Source: Oryzias latipes
Lineage: Eukaryota; Chordata; Actinopteri; Beloniformes; Adrianichthyidae
NCBI RefSeq assembly: GCF_002234675.1
Contig: NC_019865.2
Span: 2,232,958 to 2,296,957 of the forward strand
DNA: 64,000 bases
Reading direction: 5' to 3'
Position numbers and translations under genes: made by a program. Shown here in pieces: positions 24,033-35,149 of this stretch (position 1 is the first letter of the stretch; every line of letters begins with the position of its first letter). The notes below the pieces were generated by a model. That model had not been told where the DNA came from and did no database searches. It saw nothing but the letters and a program-made list of their open reading frames with translations.

Positions 24033-25891
24033 TTCTTGGTGCTTTTCTTGGACAGCTGAGCTGAAGACGGCAGGAGGAACATTTCAACCAATGACTGCTC
24101 CCATCAAAGCCACGAGGCGGAGAAAAAGGTCTGAGGAACAGCCAACTAAATCCGGCCGTTGTGACGTTTACTTCTTGTCTTGGAAGTTTATAGTTTCCAG
24201 ATTTCCTCCCCCCGAAAAGGAATCTCAGAACTCTTCATAGTTCAGCTCCATCATCCCCCGCCTTTAAGAACCCACCAATAGAAGTTAAAATCTGGGAGGA
24301 GACAGCAGAATATTGGGTATAATGAGAAACATTTATGAATGAAACTGTGCTCCTGCTGCGTTTTGTTTCTGGCAGTGTCCCGGCTCCGGTTCTGAGCTCG
24401 GCTTTGGAGGGCGGAGAGAGCTGGCGTTCATTCAGCACCGCCGCAGCAGCGCCGAGGTCTAATCCACTGCATTGGAGCAAGAATGAGGCCTGTGAGGCAC
24501 AAGGAGGCTCGTGGGACTTTTTCAAATGTTCATCCGCCTACATCCACTTTTCTAGCCCGTCTGATCATTCCTCTGCGTGGCCCACAGCCACAGCTCCACA
24601 CAGGAAAAGGCTTCTGTTGGAGCTTTGCTTCAGATCAGCAGAATCTCTGGAGTCCCAGCAGTTTTTGATAGTTAAGCTTAGGCCATCAGGCGTCACAATT
24701 TCTCTTCATTTGTCTTAATGTTCTGGACAGACATGCAGAAAGCTCATCTGTGAAATTTAAAAACATGTAGATGCAATACGATAGCAGCCAATAAGTCTAT
24801 AGCTGTTAACACACAGTTTATATCATTAAACGCTTGAAAAAAATCAAAAAGTCTTTTTTAATCCACTCAAAGATGCTAACTTAATTTCTTTAGGATTATC
24901 AGTCCTCACTAATTAACTTCTTTAGATTAACCTATTAACTAAGACTAGTCTTCTAGGTGATAGGACATCAAAGCAACCCCATACCATCACACTGTCACCA
25001 CTATGTTTGACTGCTGCTTTGAATATTTAAATATATTACTTTATCGTTTTTATGCCAAAAGTAAGAGAACTTGACCCAAAACTCCCCAATTTTTTTAATG
25101 TCTTTTAACCTCATTCTTTTACTGTTATCCTGTTTTTAAAAACATTTTAAAAACCTTCTTTTAATTTTTAAATTTACCCCAAAAATGTTTGTTTAGTTTT
25201 TTCCCTTTAAAATAATAATCCGTCATTTCATTTTTTTAAATTAATTTACTATTATTGTTGTTGTTGCTATTATTAGTAGTATTGTTAGTAGTATTGTTAC
25301 TATTATTATACACAATACTATTATCTTACTATTATATAACAAAGTCAGGTTTTTTTTCCAGAAAACTTTTGCAGAAAAAAAACAATAAAAATTTATAAAT
25401 AACTGTGTATTATTAGTATATTTATTGCTAATACTTAAAGAATAACTACCCATTATACTTGCTATTTGAAATGTTGGTGTATTTTTCTATATTTAATTAA
25501 AACATATTTAGAAAGCTTTACAAACTCGCGTGTGTTTATTCGTTTGTGTGTCTGCGTGGGGGTGGATTGTTTGTCATTACCTCGGTCGACCATTAGGGGG
25601 CGGTGTTAACCTTTTCTTCCTTAGGAGAGTGAAGCAAAGTATTTTTTTTCTTTTTTAATTCTTCCAGAGTTTCTCGTCTCAGGTTACTTCATTAGTTGGA
25701 GTTGAAAATAGTTAAATTACACCTTTTTACTTGATATGCTTCTTTTTTAGCGGTAGAAAATTATCGTTTTGAACATTTTCTTGTGAAGTTGTTGACGATG
25801 AACCAGCTACACCTGGAACCTTCTGGTAAGTCTTAAAAGTATGCTTGATGCGAGTGACACTGACTTTACGATAGAAAATAAAGCATACTAG

Positions 25892-26395
25892 CAGTGTTGA
25901 GGGTAGCAGATTACAAAGTAATGAGTTACTGTGAAGGAATTACATTTGTCAGTAAGAAACCTAAAGAATTTAGTTCAAATTTCAGTAAAATAAAATTAGA
26001 CCATGAAAACCCTCATTACTTCATTACTCAGGTTGTTGTGCAGTGACTATAGTTGTAGTTTACATTTAATGCCATATAGTACATACATGTTATCAAGTTC
26101 ATGTGGTGAAATCAATGAGTTGGTTTTTAAAAACCCTGGTTGTCCTGTTGATAGCCTCTACCTAAACCTTTTATAAAACTTGATATATAAATGATAATTG
26201 TATTTTTTCCCACATTTCTCTTGAAACAATGGTACCACATGTGTTGTGACTTATCTTTGTGTCACTGTTCACACTGCTGTCTAACAGAGGTAGGTTAGGC
26301 TTTGAACCATGTTCATACTTTACACAAGGTCAAATAAATCAAGTTGAGACATTGATTGTAACAAGTAGTAAATTACTTTTTAACATCCCTAATCA
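25892..26395. mobile_element. MITE-like element with terminal 'agattacaaagtaat' type ends
   Basis: The left end reads gcagattacaaagtaatgag. The right part, read on the other strand, gives gggatgttaaaaagtaattt. This fits a widespread fish MITE whose ends contain 'gtaac/ttac' words. The match between arms is short and imperfect, and the exact termini are uncertain. Confidence 0.35.
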
Positions 26396-27404
26396 GTGAA
26401 GTCATTTAATTACAGTTTCGCCCAGTAACTAATTACTCTGCATACTGGCTTGTTACCTAGTCCCATTGTGAGACTGACGACTCCGTGCAACGCTGCACTA
26501 TCAGTTCTCAGGGTGAAGTTCATGGAAGGACAACAAAACAACTTGAAAAACACAAAAAAGAGGCAATTTTAAGAGAAAGTTCAGCTAAGATTAAGTAAAA
26601 AATAAAGTTTGTTGACAGAAAACACAGGACAAATGAAAAGTAACTAAGAGTAAAGATGAAAAAAAATGTCAAAAAAATCTATACTATGAACGGAGTTCCC
26701 ATCGGGTCGGATTGAGCCTTCAGATCTCTGTGAGTCTGACGGAGCACCTGGGATGGATTACAGATATTTACATATCCCAGCTCTGTTGGCACCGTTCCCT
26801 TCATGCTAAAAAACGATCAACTCCAAGCTGGAAATAGGTATGGAGATGTAAACACGCTCCAAGGGGCGCCGGTGTCCACAAAGCTTCAGCGTATCTGCAA
26901 AGACTGTTTAGATTTGGGCCTTTTCTGTTTCTAACTGCAGTGCAGACCTGGCATATGTGTTCACCACAAAGCATTACAGGACCATGTGGCATGCGTTCAC
27001 TCAGATGTTCAACCAAAAAGGCTCTCTGTGTAGTTAAGTGTTCAATTTTCCATGTTACAGCTGCAAACTGGGCTGTTTGCATTTCTATGGTCATACCGAT
27101 CTAAGAAATGGCTCTGAACAGTAACTTTTGGGCAAATCTCCAGCAAATTTGAAGGTTTTCTTTGATAAGGTTTTATAGTTTATGCCTTAAACACCTGGGT
27201 TGTTTTTGAAAAAAATCACGAAAAATGTAAAAATAAAAGAGGAAAAGCGGGTGCACAACAAAAGAAAGCAAGCTGACAAAGAAAACATTGTTACCCTTTC
27301 TTTTAAATTCAAATTTACCCGTGATTTAATATCACTTGTAAATTCAATCATAACCACATTTTTTTGTTAATTAGCTTGATCCCTTTCCTTCAGGTTTCTG
27401 TACA

Positions 27405-27632
27405 GGGCTGGCTGTGACTCCGCCCACTCACCTGTGGAGCCTGCACTTTGCTAATTAGCCACATTGCATTTAAGGAACTCTCTCCTAGGGTTGGTTCATC
27501 TTATTTATTGCTCAGTTCTCTTTGTTTATGTATATTTAGATGTGTATGTTGCTCAGAAATTCATGGGACTTGTTTACTTTTTTGTTGGCGGGTTTCCTCT
27601 GCATCTGGGTTCTCTTGCCTGACTGGGACACA
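27405..27632 (+). repeat. Possible solo LTR fragment
   Basis: The block starts with a 'tgactccgcccactcacctg' segment and ends with 'ctgactgggacaca', giving the TG...CA form of an LTR. It differs in base composition from the AT-rich flanks. No target duplication and no internal retroelement sequence were seen. Confidence 0.3.
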
Positions 27633-28189
27633 CTTATGTTGGCTTTGATTTCATGAAATTGTTGGACTAAAACACGGTGAAGCAGTTTGAGGAGGCGGAG
27701 ATGATGAACGCCAAATCTCCATATTCCAACACAGATAAAAATCCTGAAGCAACAAGTTTCCCTCAAAGAAAAACTTTAAAGTCAGCTTCTTGACAAGTTT
27801 CTGCACATTTGGTTGAAGGATGTGAAAGTATTAAGATATGCAGGTCATTTTGAGTTTTACCTACCTCTTTCTATTTGACTTAGAAGTACATTTTGACCCA
27901 AACTCTAATCTGTCATCAGGTTTTGAAATAAAACTATGACTTTGATGTTACGTAAAGAAACTCTAGCCGCAGATACAAATTTACAATCTCTTGTCTCTAT
28001 TTTCACATTTCAAAGCCAAAGTTGACTAGTTTGCCAACAGGTTTTTCTTCTTGTCAACTATAAATTTAATTTACTGTAAATAGCAGCTCTAAAGGAAGTC
28101 CATTCCAAAAATCACTTAGACGGTTCCCAGAATTTCCTGAAGTGTTGCTGTTTTCACAAACCAGTTTGACTTGTTGGATTCATGTGCAG

Positions 28190-28768
28190 ACAGACCATCT
28201 CTGCTTTTCTCAGAATACTGGCAGAAATACATGTTATAACCAAAGGTATTTGCTCAGCTGTCCAGATGATCAGAATCAGGTGTCCTATTCCAGCTCCATC
28301 AGAACAACATGGAAAAGTTTGGGAACAACAGCAACTCGGCCAGCAAGTGGTAGACCAGGAAAACTGATGGAGAGGGGTAAGAGGATGCTGAAGCACATAG
28401 TATAAAGAGGTCGCTGACTTTCTGCATAGTCAATAACTACAGAGGCCCAAAAGTAATGTGACCTTCAGATAAGCCCAAGTACAGAGAGCTTCATGGAATA
28501 GGTTTCCATGGCCGAGCAGCTGCATCAAAGCCACACATCACCAAGTGCCATGCAAAGCGTTGGATGCAGTGGTGTAAAACACGCCACCACTGGACTCTAC
28601 AGCAGTTGAGACGCCTTCTTTGGAGTTATGAATCACACTTTTCAAAATTTGATGGATGAGGCTGGGTTTGGAGGTTGCCAGGACAACGGTACATTTAGGA
28701 CCACCGGTTGTGAAATTTGGTGGAAGAGGAATCATGGTGTGGGGTTGTTCTTCAGGATTTGGGCTTGC
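28190..28768 (+). pseudogene. Tc1/mariner-like transposase remnant
   Basis: Conceptual translation shows Tc1-type transposase segments in order: GTTATRPASGRPGKL followed by a KRMLKHIV stretch (the GRPR-like linker), then GFHGRAAASKPHIT and RWMQWCKTRHHWT, then [12 protein letters not shown], then [15 protein letters not shown]. They are broken by stops and at least one frame change, so the copy is dead. The remnant ends abruptly where the CATC satellite begins. Neither terminal repeat was identified, and the 5' boundary is approximate. Confidence 0.8.
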
Positions 28769-28770
28769 AA

Positions 28771-29755
28771 CCATGCATCCATCCATGCAACCATTCATCC
28801 ATGCAACCATCCATCTACCCATCAATGCATCCATCCATGCATCCATCCATCCATGCAACCATCAATTCATCCCTTGCAACCATCCATGAATCCATCCATC
28901 CATCCATCTACCCATCAATGCATCCATCCATCCATCCATCCATGCATCCATACAACCATTCCATCAATGCATCCATCTATCCATCCATCCATGCATCCAT
29001 ACAACCATTCCATCAATGCATCCATCCATTCAACCATCCATGCATCCATACAACCATTCCATCAATGCATCCATCTATCCATCCATCCATGCATCCATAC
29101 AACCATTCCATCAATGCATCCATCCATTCAACCATCCATGCATCCATACAACCATTCCATCAATGCATCCATCTATCCATCCATCCATGCATCCATACAA
29201 CCATTCCATCAATGCATCCATCCATTCAACCATCCATGCATCCATACAACCATTCCATCAATGCATCCATCCATGCATCCATACAACCATTCCATCAATG
29301 CATCCATCTATCCATCCATCCATGCATCCATACAACCATTCCATCAATGCATCCATCCATGCATCCATCCATCTACCCATCAATGCATCCATCCATGCAT
29401 CCATCCATCCATGCAACCATCAATTCATCCGTGCAACCATCCATGAATCCATCCATCCATCCATCTACCCATCAATGCATCCATCTATCCATCCATCCAT
29501 GCATCCATACAACCATTCCATCAATGCATCCATCCATGCAACCATCCATGCATCCATCTATCCATCCATCCATCCATCCATGCATCCATACAACCATTCC
29601 ATCAATGCATCCATCCATCCATCCATACAACCATTCCATCAATGCATCCATCCAACCATCCATCCATCCATCCATCCATGCAACCATCCATCCATCCATC
29701 CATGCAACCATCCATGCATCCATGCATCCATCCATCTACCCATCAATGCATCCCA
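28771..29755. repeat. CATC-type satellite with higher-order structure
   Basis: Almost a kilobase is built from CATC/CCAT words. It is not a plain microsatellite: a 17-base module, acaaccattccatcaat, recurs 12 times, separated by blocks with 'catctatccatccatcc' or 'catccattcaaccatcc', and a 'ctacccatcaatgcatcc' block recurs less often. The lack of stop codons on the + strand creates long spurious open frames rich in His, Pro, Ser and Ile. Confidence 0.95.
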
Positions 29756-29880
29756 TCACCAAGTATGAATGAGGACTGAATGAATAATGAACACACTGTA
29801 AGCACTTTGAGCACCAAGAAAAAAGCGCAGACACATCGAATCCATTATTACATCGAATCAACTTCCGGTTCCGGGTGACG

Positions 29881-30185
29881 TAGTACTTAAGTAATTCATC
29901 TTTGGCATGTGTTTTATTGATACCTTATGATTATTAATTCTGTCTGATAAAACCTAGGAACCGGATATTGATAAATCATGTAATAAAATGGTTATAGTAT
30001 AACGGGGTGGGATTATATAAGTTCGCTTCCTTCCACTCCCTTTCAAGCAATATTTATTAATCATGTCTAATTATCCTAAGTTTGATTAGTTACCGTATGA
30101 ATGTATAACTGATGATTATATTGTTTTTGTGTATTATTATTTGATTGCTTGAAATAAACCATTTCAAATCAAATCAAATCAATTA
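29881..30185 (+). repeat. LINE-like 3' tail, + orientation (copy 1)
   Basis: The tail ends in 'gcttgaaataaaccatttca' followed by repeated ATCAA units, like the terminal repeat of a truncated non-LTR retrotransposon. The same sequence, diverged but alignable throughout, lies inverted at 35888-36180. The segment before it (29770-29850) has a 'cactttgagcaccaag' motif resembling another retroelement tail. Confidence 0.7.
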
Positions 30186-31600
30186 TTATTTTTATTATTA
30201 TTATCCATCCATCCATGTAAGTATATAAGTAAATGTAAGTATTTGAAAACCAAAAAAATTAATTTTATGATCATTTTCACAGACATCATTTGTTAACATT
30301 AAAGCACCAGAATTTGAAGTTGGAAAAATACCAGAAATATTCCTGAGGGTCAAAATGAAATGTGTGCTGAACACATCTGTATACTTTAACTTGTTTGCAG
30401 TATATATGAATAATTTCTACACAAGAAGAGTGTTCTATCCATGTCTATAAAATAAATATTCTGTGGAGGACAAATATGTTCTTATGTGTATCTTAGATGC
30501 TGTTAGCTGCTGTTGGATGAATACAGAAATATTCAGTTCTTTCATTGTAAATCTGACTCCAGAGGAGTCAGTGTCTCACCAGCCATCAACTTCACCACAC
30601 GTCCCTGGTCCCAATGATATCCCAGAATTCTTAGCTCTTCTTCTGGCTCATCTGCAGACTCTCAGCTGGTCTCTGTTTACTCTCTACTGCTAGCTTACAG
30701 CCCCTCACATCCCATCCTAGCATTAGTGGTGTAACAAAAACAGCAGCAACATCCGATCTATCCAGCCGCACTTCAGATCCAGATTCCAGCCCCGACCAGG
30801 AAAACAAAGACGTTCATGGATCCATAAGTCTGCAGGTGATGATCAGAAAGGGGCGGAGCAGGGAGCTTGTGGCCCCGCCCACCGTATTTTCAACATCACA
30901 AATCTTTTTTAAACTGCATTTTTTCAACTGCTCCTGATTGACCACGATTTAAATAAAGAAATACTCAGAAATGCACTTTTACGCTTAATTGTCTTTATTA
31001 AATGTCCTTCATCATCAAAAAAATCCTAAAAGAACATTGATTTTCATTAAGGTGGGTCTTTAAACATTTTTGATGTTTCACATTTTACATTCAGGTTCAA
31101 TTCAAATGTTTGATTTGGATTTTTGTAAAATGACATTAATTAGATGTCATGTAGTGAACATTCATAAAGATCAGCAGGTCCACATTTAATTTAAACTGAG
31201 GACATTAAACAACATTTAATCCACAAGTTAAGACATAAATGTATTAAACAAAATTTATTTTACATTTCTGAACTGATAATTTGATCCAGAAATTCTTTTA
31301 ACGGTAGAATCAGAAAATGTTTGGAAACTTTTATTTTACTCAAAAACGTCCTTCTTATATCATTAATTAATGTTATTATTATTTTTTTTTTTTTACTGTT
31401 TATTCAGCATAAACTCAGTCCATCTGTCTCAGGTGCAACTTTCAGGTCCGGAAGTTCAGAACCGGGAAAACGTCTACAGGCCTTCGGCGGTTCCTTTGAA
31501 CATCTCTGCTTCATGACAGCAGCACGCGGGCATTTCACAACCAATCAGCAAATACCACTGGAGTATTGATATTGATCGATACCGTCCAGAAACATCAGAA
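30186..31600. other. Spacer upstream of the coiled-coil gene
   Basis: AT-rich sequence without recognised exons. A perfect hairpin, ctgactcc-aga-ggagtcag, lies near 30554-30572. Short CpG-containing stretches around 30840-30890 and 31430-31520 stand out from the background. Confidence 0.4.
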
Positions 31601-31635
31601 TTCCTCTCGTTTGCGCAGCTGCCGCCGGTCGAACT

Positions 31636-31906
31636 GCGGCTCCGTGGAGGAGCCGTCACCACGCATGCGCGAGCAGGAAGCGGTTCTGTGGAGGAGCCGT
31701 CAGTACGCATGCGCGAAAATGAAGCGCTTCATAAATCCTTGAAGTCATAACGTTTGTGACGCAGCACGTGACACATCGTGTCACGGAAGGTCACATTAGG
31801 TCATTCAGACAGATGACGGCATATTGTGTCATTACTACGATTGTTTAGCACGTCATTACGATTGTTTCTAAGGTCATTCAGCATCAGATGAGAGCATGTG
31901 ACGTCA
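31636..31906 (+). promoter_or_regulatory. Candidate promoter: duplicated NRF1 sites, E-box, CRE
   Basis: A 44-bp unit is tandemly duplicated (31636-31679, 31680-31723), and each copy carries acgcatgcgc (31661-31670, 31705-31714), the core of an NRF1 site. Downstream are CACGTG at 31765-31770, a palindrome tgacac-atc-gtgtca at 31769-31783, several TCATTACGATTGTT-like words, and a perfect CRE, TGACGTCA, at 31899-31906. No good TATA box is seen. The array lies 160-430 bp before the start codon at 32064. The assignment as promoter is inferred from position and motif clustering. Confidence 0.5.
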
Positions 31907-32063
31907 TCTAATACTGTCAGCAACATCGCCAAATATAACCGCCTGAACTCACAGAGTAACCGAGAGAAACGAGGGAAAGAGAGTAAAAAAGAGAACTGAA
32001 GCGACAAGAAAGACTAAAAGCAGCAAAAGAACAGTTCCAGAAATTCTAAAAGAAAGTTTGAAA

Positions 32064-35000
32064 ATGTCTCTGAAAGAAATCAGCCAAAGTACGGAGACAA
32101 TCCTGACCCAGAACTCCATCATGGTCAGCCAGATGGAAAAGATTGGAAAAAATCTGTCCAACATGAAGGATCTGGAGAGCACCCGCAAGAACCTGAAGAG
32201 GGAGAGGAAAGCTGCTGCTCAGAAAAACAAAGAGCTGCTGAAATCCCTGGAGACCCTGAACACACAAGTTCAGCAGCAGATGAAGATCCAGGAGAAATGT
32301 GAGGCAGAAAGACAGACAATCGCTGCCTTCTCTGAGAACATCCGTGAAAGCAAAGAGGAAATGGTGGCTCTGAGGTCCAAACTCTGGCTGGACGCAGAGC
32401 TGAAACTGGAGCAGGAGCGGGTGAAACAGGAGAGGAAAATCATGGAGAAGAAGTCTGCAGTTCTGAAAGCCGAGCTGCAGAAGCTGCAGAAAAAGGTCGG
32501 CCACCAAGCCGTCCTGGAAATGGACTACAAACTGGAGTTCAACCATTTCCACGCTCTGGAAGAGGAGACCGCCGCTCTGAAAACGGAGCTTCAGAAGCTG
32601 CAGACAGAAATCCTGGAGCGAGACCAAATGAGAGAAGAGTTCCCCGCCATGGTTGAAGAACAATACCGTTTGGAGGAACTAAAGAAAGAGCTGCAGGCAG
32701 AGCTGTCCCAGCTGAGAGAGCAGCCCAACGACGCCATCCAGCTCCGCATGCTGCACCAGAGACTCAGCCTGGAGCTGATGCAGCTCAGAAAAGAGACCAA
32801 AGACCTGCAGAGGAGACGGGAAGGAGTCCAACGCTCCTCTGAGGAGGTGGAGGAGCTGCAATCTGCATGTCAGCATCTCCAAGCAAAGACCAGGGAGGCG
32901 TTCCAGATCAACTCTGACCTCACAGAGGAAATCACCAGACTGGAAAATGAAATCTCACAGCTGAAAATTCAAGAAGCTAGAGGTCAGGAGTGGACTGAAG
33001 AGCACAACAAGCAAAAGGCTGAAGCAGATGTTCTTCAGCTGGACTACCAAGAACTCCAGAAAACCAAGGAGCAGCTGACAAAGTCCATCAAGAACATGAA
33101 AGCTCTGCAGTCTGCATGTCAGAAACATCAAGCCAAAAACAGGAAAGCGGTCCAGATCAACTCTGACCTCTCAGAGGAAATCTCCAGACTGGAACAGGAA
33201 GTCAGTCATCATTTGGATTTGGAGGACAGAGTCTGTGCCGCCAGAGAGGAAAGTGAGAGGATGGAGAAGGAAACTGTCATCCTTCAAGGAAAAATCCAAG
33301 ACCTGCACCTCCAGATGCAGCAGTTCCAGCAGCAAACGGAGGTTCTGCAGCAGGAACGTCAGACGCTGCAGAACCGACGCCACCAAAGAGACCAGATGAG
33401 GGAGGAGTACTCCAGAATGCTGGAGGACATCTGCTGCCTGCAGGACCAGCAGGCAGGTCTGGACACGGAAATCTCACGCCTGAAAGTGGAAGAGATTGAA
33501 GCTCAGGAGTGGATGGAAGAGTTCAAGAAGCAAAAGGCTGCAGCAGATGTTCTTCAGCTGGAGAACCAGGACCTCCAGAAAACCAAGGAGGACCTGACAG
33601 AGTCCATCAGGAACATCCTCACAGACCAGGAGGAAGCAAGCCTGCACGAGCCTTCATCCTCCTCTTCATCAGGCATCCAAAATGATGAGGAGGTCAGTTC
33701 TGATGAAGAGCTCCAGCATCCTTCTGATGATGAAGAGTCTGTGAACTCCATTAAAAGAACAGTCTCCATCAAAGAAATGAAGGTTTTTCTCTCTTCACTG
33801 ACTGAGGAAGATCAAGAGAAAAATGTGGGGGATGAGGAATGTGAGGAGGAGGAGGATGAGAAAGTCAGTTCTGATGAAGAGCTCCAGCATCCTTCTGATG
33901 ATGAAGAGTCTGTGAAGTCCATTAAAGGAACAGTCTCCATCACTGAAATAAAAGCTTCTGTCTCTTCACTGACTGAGGAAGATCAAGAAAAACATGAGGA
34001 AGATCATGAGGAATATGAGGAAGATGAGGAGGAGTATGAAGACATCAGTTCTGATGAAGAGCTCCAGAACACATCAGACGATGAAGAGCTCCAGAACACA
34101 TCAGACGATGAAGAGCTCCGGAATCCTTCGGATGATGAAGAGTCTGTGAAATCCATTAAAGGAACAGTCTCCATCATTGAAATAAAAGCTTCTGTCTCTT
34201 CACTGACTGAGGAAGATCAAGAGAAACATGAGGAAGATGATGAGGAATGTGAGGAGGAGGAGGAGGAGGATGAGGAGGTCAGTTCTGATGAAGAGCTCCA
34301 GAATCTCTCAGATGATGAAGAGTCTGTAAATTCCATTATAGGAACAGTCTCCAGCATTGAAATAAAAGCTTCTGTCTCTTCACTGACTGAGGAAGATCAA
34401 GAGAAACACGAGGAAGATGATGAGGAATGTGAGGAAAAGGAGGAGGAGGAAGAAGTAAGTTCCGATGAAGAGCTCCAGCATCCTTCTGATGAAGAAGAGT
34501 CTGTGAAGTCCATTAAAGGAACAGTCTCCATCACTGAAATAAAAGCTTCTGTCTCTTCACTGACTGAAGAAGATCAAGAGAAACATGAGGAAGATGATGA
34601 GGAAGTCAGTTCTGATGAAGAGCTCCAGAATCCTTCAGATGATGAGGAATATGAGGAAGAGTGTGAGGAGGAATATGAAGGGGATGAGATAGAATATGAG
34701 GACATCAGTTCTGATGAAGAGCTCCAGAACACATCAGACGATGAAGAGTCTGTAAATTCCATTAAAGGAACAGTCTCCATCAAAGAAATGAAAGTTTCTG
34801 TCTCTTCACTGACTGAGGAAGATCAAGAGAAACATGTGGAAGATGAGGAATTTGAGGAGGAGGAGGAGGATGATGAGGAAGTCAGTTTTGATGAAGAGCT
34901 CCAGAATCCTTCGGATGATGAAGAGTCTGTAAATTCCATTAAAGGAGCAGTCTTCATCGAAGAAATGAAAGTTTCTGTCTCTTCACTGACTGAAGAAGAT

Positions 35001-35141
35001 CAAGAGAAACATGTGGGGGATGAGGAATTTGAGGAAGAGGAGGATGAGGAAGAATTTGGCGAGGATGATGAGGAGTTTTCCGATTTTGATGAGGATTGTT
35101 TCGACTTTGAGGATCATGTTGAGGATTTCCTGGTTCTGTAA
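32064..35141 (+). CDS. Intronless coiled-coil protein with acidic tandem repeats (unrecognised)
   Basis: I do not recognise this 1025-residue protein. Residues 1 to about 540 are almost entirely heptad-like coiled coil rich in Glu, Gln, Lys and Leu. Within it a block is duplicated: LQSACQHLQAK and LQSACQKHQAK, and QEWTEEHNKQKAEADVLQL against QEWMEEFKKQKAAADVLQL. From residue 544 to the end run eight tandem units (seven full, one short) of about 57-60 residues, each opening with VSSDEELQ-PSDDEESV, then SIKGTVSI-EIKASVSSLTEEDQEKH, then a variable Glu/Asp run. SSDEE and SDDEE fit casein kinase 2 sites. The C-terminus is FEDHVEDFLVL. There is no signal peptide, membrane segment or enzymatic motif. 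The ATG is the first in frame. A scaffold or structural role is conceivable but not shown. The long intact frame, with synonymous and conservative differences between units, argues that it is a real gene. Confidence 0.75.
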   Translation: MSLKEISQSTETILTQNSIMVSQMEKIGKNLSNMKDLESTRKNLKRERKAAAQKNKELLKSLETLNTQVQQQMKIQEKCEAERQTIAAFSENIRESKEEMVALRSKLWLDAELKLEQERVKQERKIMEKKSAVLKAELQKLQKKVGHQAVLEMDYKLEFNHFHALEEETAALKTELQKLQTEILERDQMREEFPAMVEEQYRLEELKKELQAELSQLREQPNDAIQLRMLHQRLSLELMQLRKETKDLQRRREGVQRSSEEVEELQSACQHLQAKTREAFQINSDLTEEITRLENEISQLKIQEARGQEWTEEHNKQKAEADVLQLDYQELQKTKEQLTKSIKNMKALQSACQKHQAKNRKAVQINSDLSEEISRLEQEVSHHLDLEDRVCAAREESERMEKETVILQGKIQDLHLQMQQFQQQTEVLQQERQTLQNRRHQRDQMREEYSRMLEDICCLQDQQAGLDTEISRLKVEEIEAQEWMEEFKKQKAAADVLQLENQDLQKTKEDLTESIRNILTDQEEASLHEPSSSSSSGIQNDEEVSSDEELQHPSDDEESVNSIKRTVSIKEMKVFLSSLTEEDQEKNVGDEECEEEEDEKVSSDEELQHPSDDEESVKSIKGTVSITEIKASVSSLTEEDQEKHEEDHEEYEEDEEEYEDISSDEELQNTSDDEELQNTSDDEELRNPSDDEESVKSIKGTVSIIEIKASVSSLTEEDQEKHEEDDEECEEEEEEDEEVSSDEELQNLSDDEESVNSIIGTVSSIEIKASVSSLTEEDQEKHEEDDEECEEKEEEEEVSSDEELQHPSDEEESVKSIKGTVSITEIKASVSSLTEEDQEKHEEDDEEVSSDEELQNPSDDEEYEEECEEEYEGDEIEYEDISSDEELQNTSDDEESVNSIKGTVSIKEMKVSVSSLTEEDQEKHVEDEEFEEEEEDDEEVSFDEELQNPSDDEESVNSIKGAVFIEEMKVSVSSLTEEDQEKHVGDEEFEEEEDEEEFGEDDEEFSDFDEDCFDFEDHVEDFLVL
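33693..35141 (+). repeat. Coding minisatellite: eight acidic repeat units
   Basis: These are DNA-level tandem repeats inside the coding sequence. Each unit begins near 'gtcagttctgatgaagagct' and contains 'tcttcactgactgaggaaga'. Units differ in length mainly through GAG/GAT/GAA runs, and unit three contains an internal triplication of a 'tcagacgatgaagagct' segment near 34070-34130. All changes keep the frame. Confidence 0.9.
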
Positions 35142-35149
35142 GGATTTAG

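Larger units (their letters stand above)
23598..28080. other. Gene-poor spacer upstream of twist3
   Basis: After the twist3 5' region the sequence becomes strongly AT-rich, with a TTATTATT-rich patch at 25240-25330. A short fragment near 24960-25020 resembles a dispersed fish hAT-type repeat ('accatcacactgtcaccac'). The MITE-like and LTR-like blocks at 25892 and 27405 are listed separately. I see no exon. Confidence 0.5.

Noticed and set aside
28628-29772. Long overlapping open frames (250-351 codons) rich in His, Pro, Ser and Ile on the + strand
   Set aside because: They come from the CATC satellite, which has no stop codons in any + frame. The product is low complexity and the start codons lie inside a Tc1 remnant.
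32046-32663. Antisense open frame of 205 codons opposite the coiled-coil gene
   Set aside because: It is a shadow of the real frame. The Leu/Phe/Gln-rich translation is what the complement of Glu/Lys/Gln-rich coding DNA gives.
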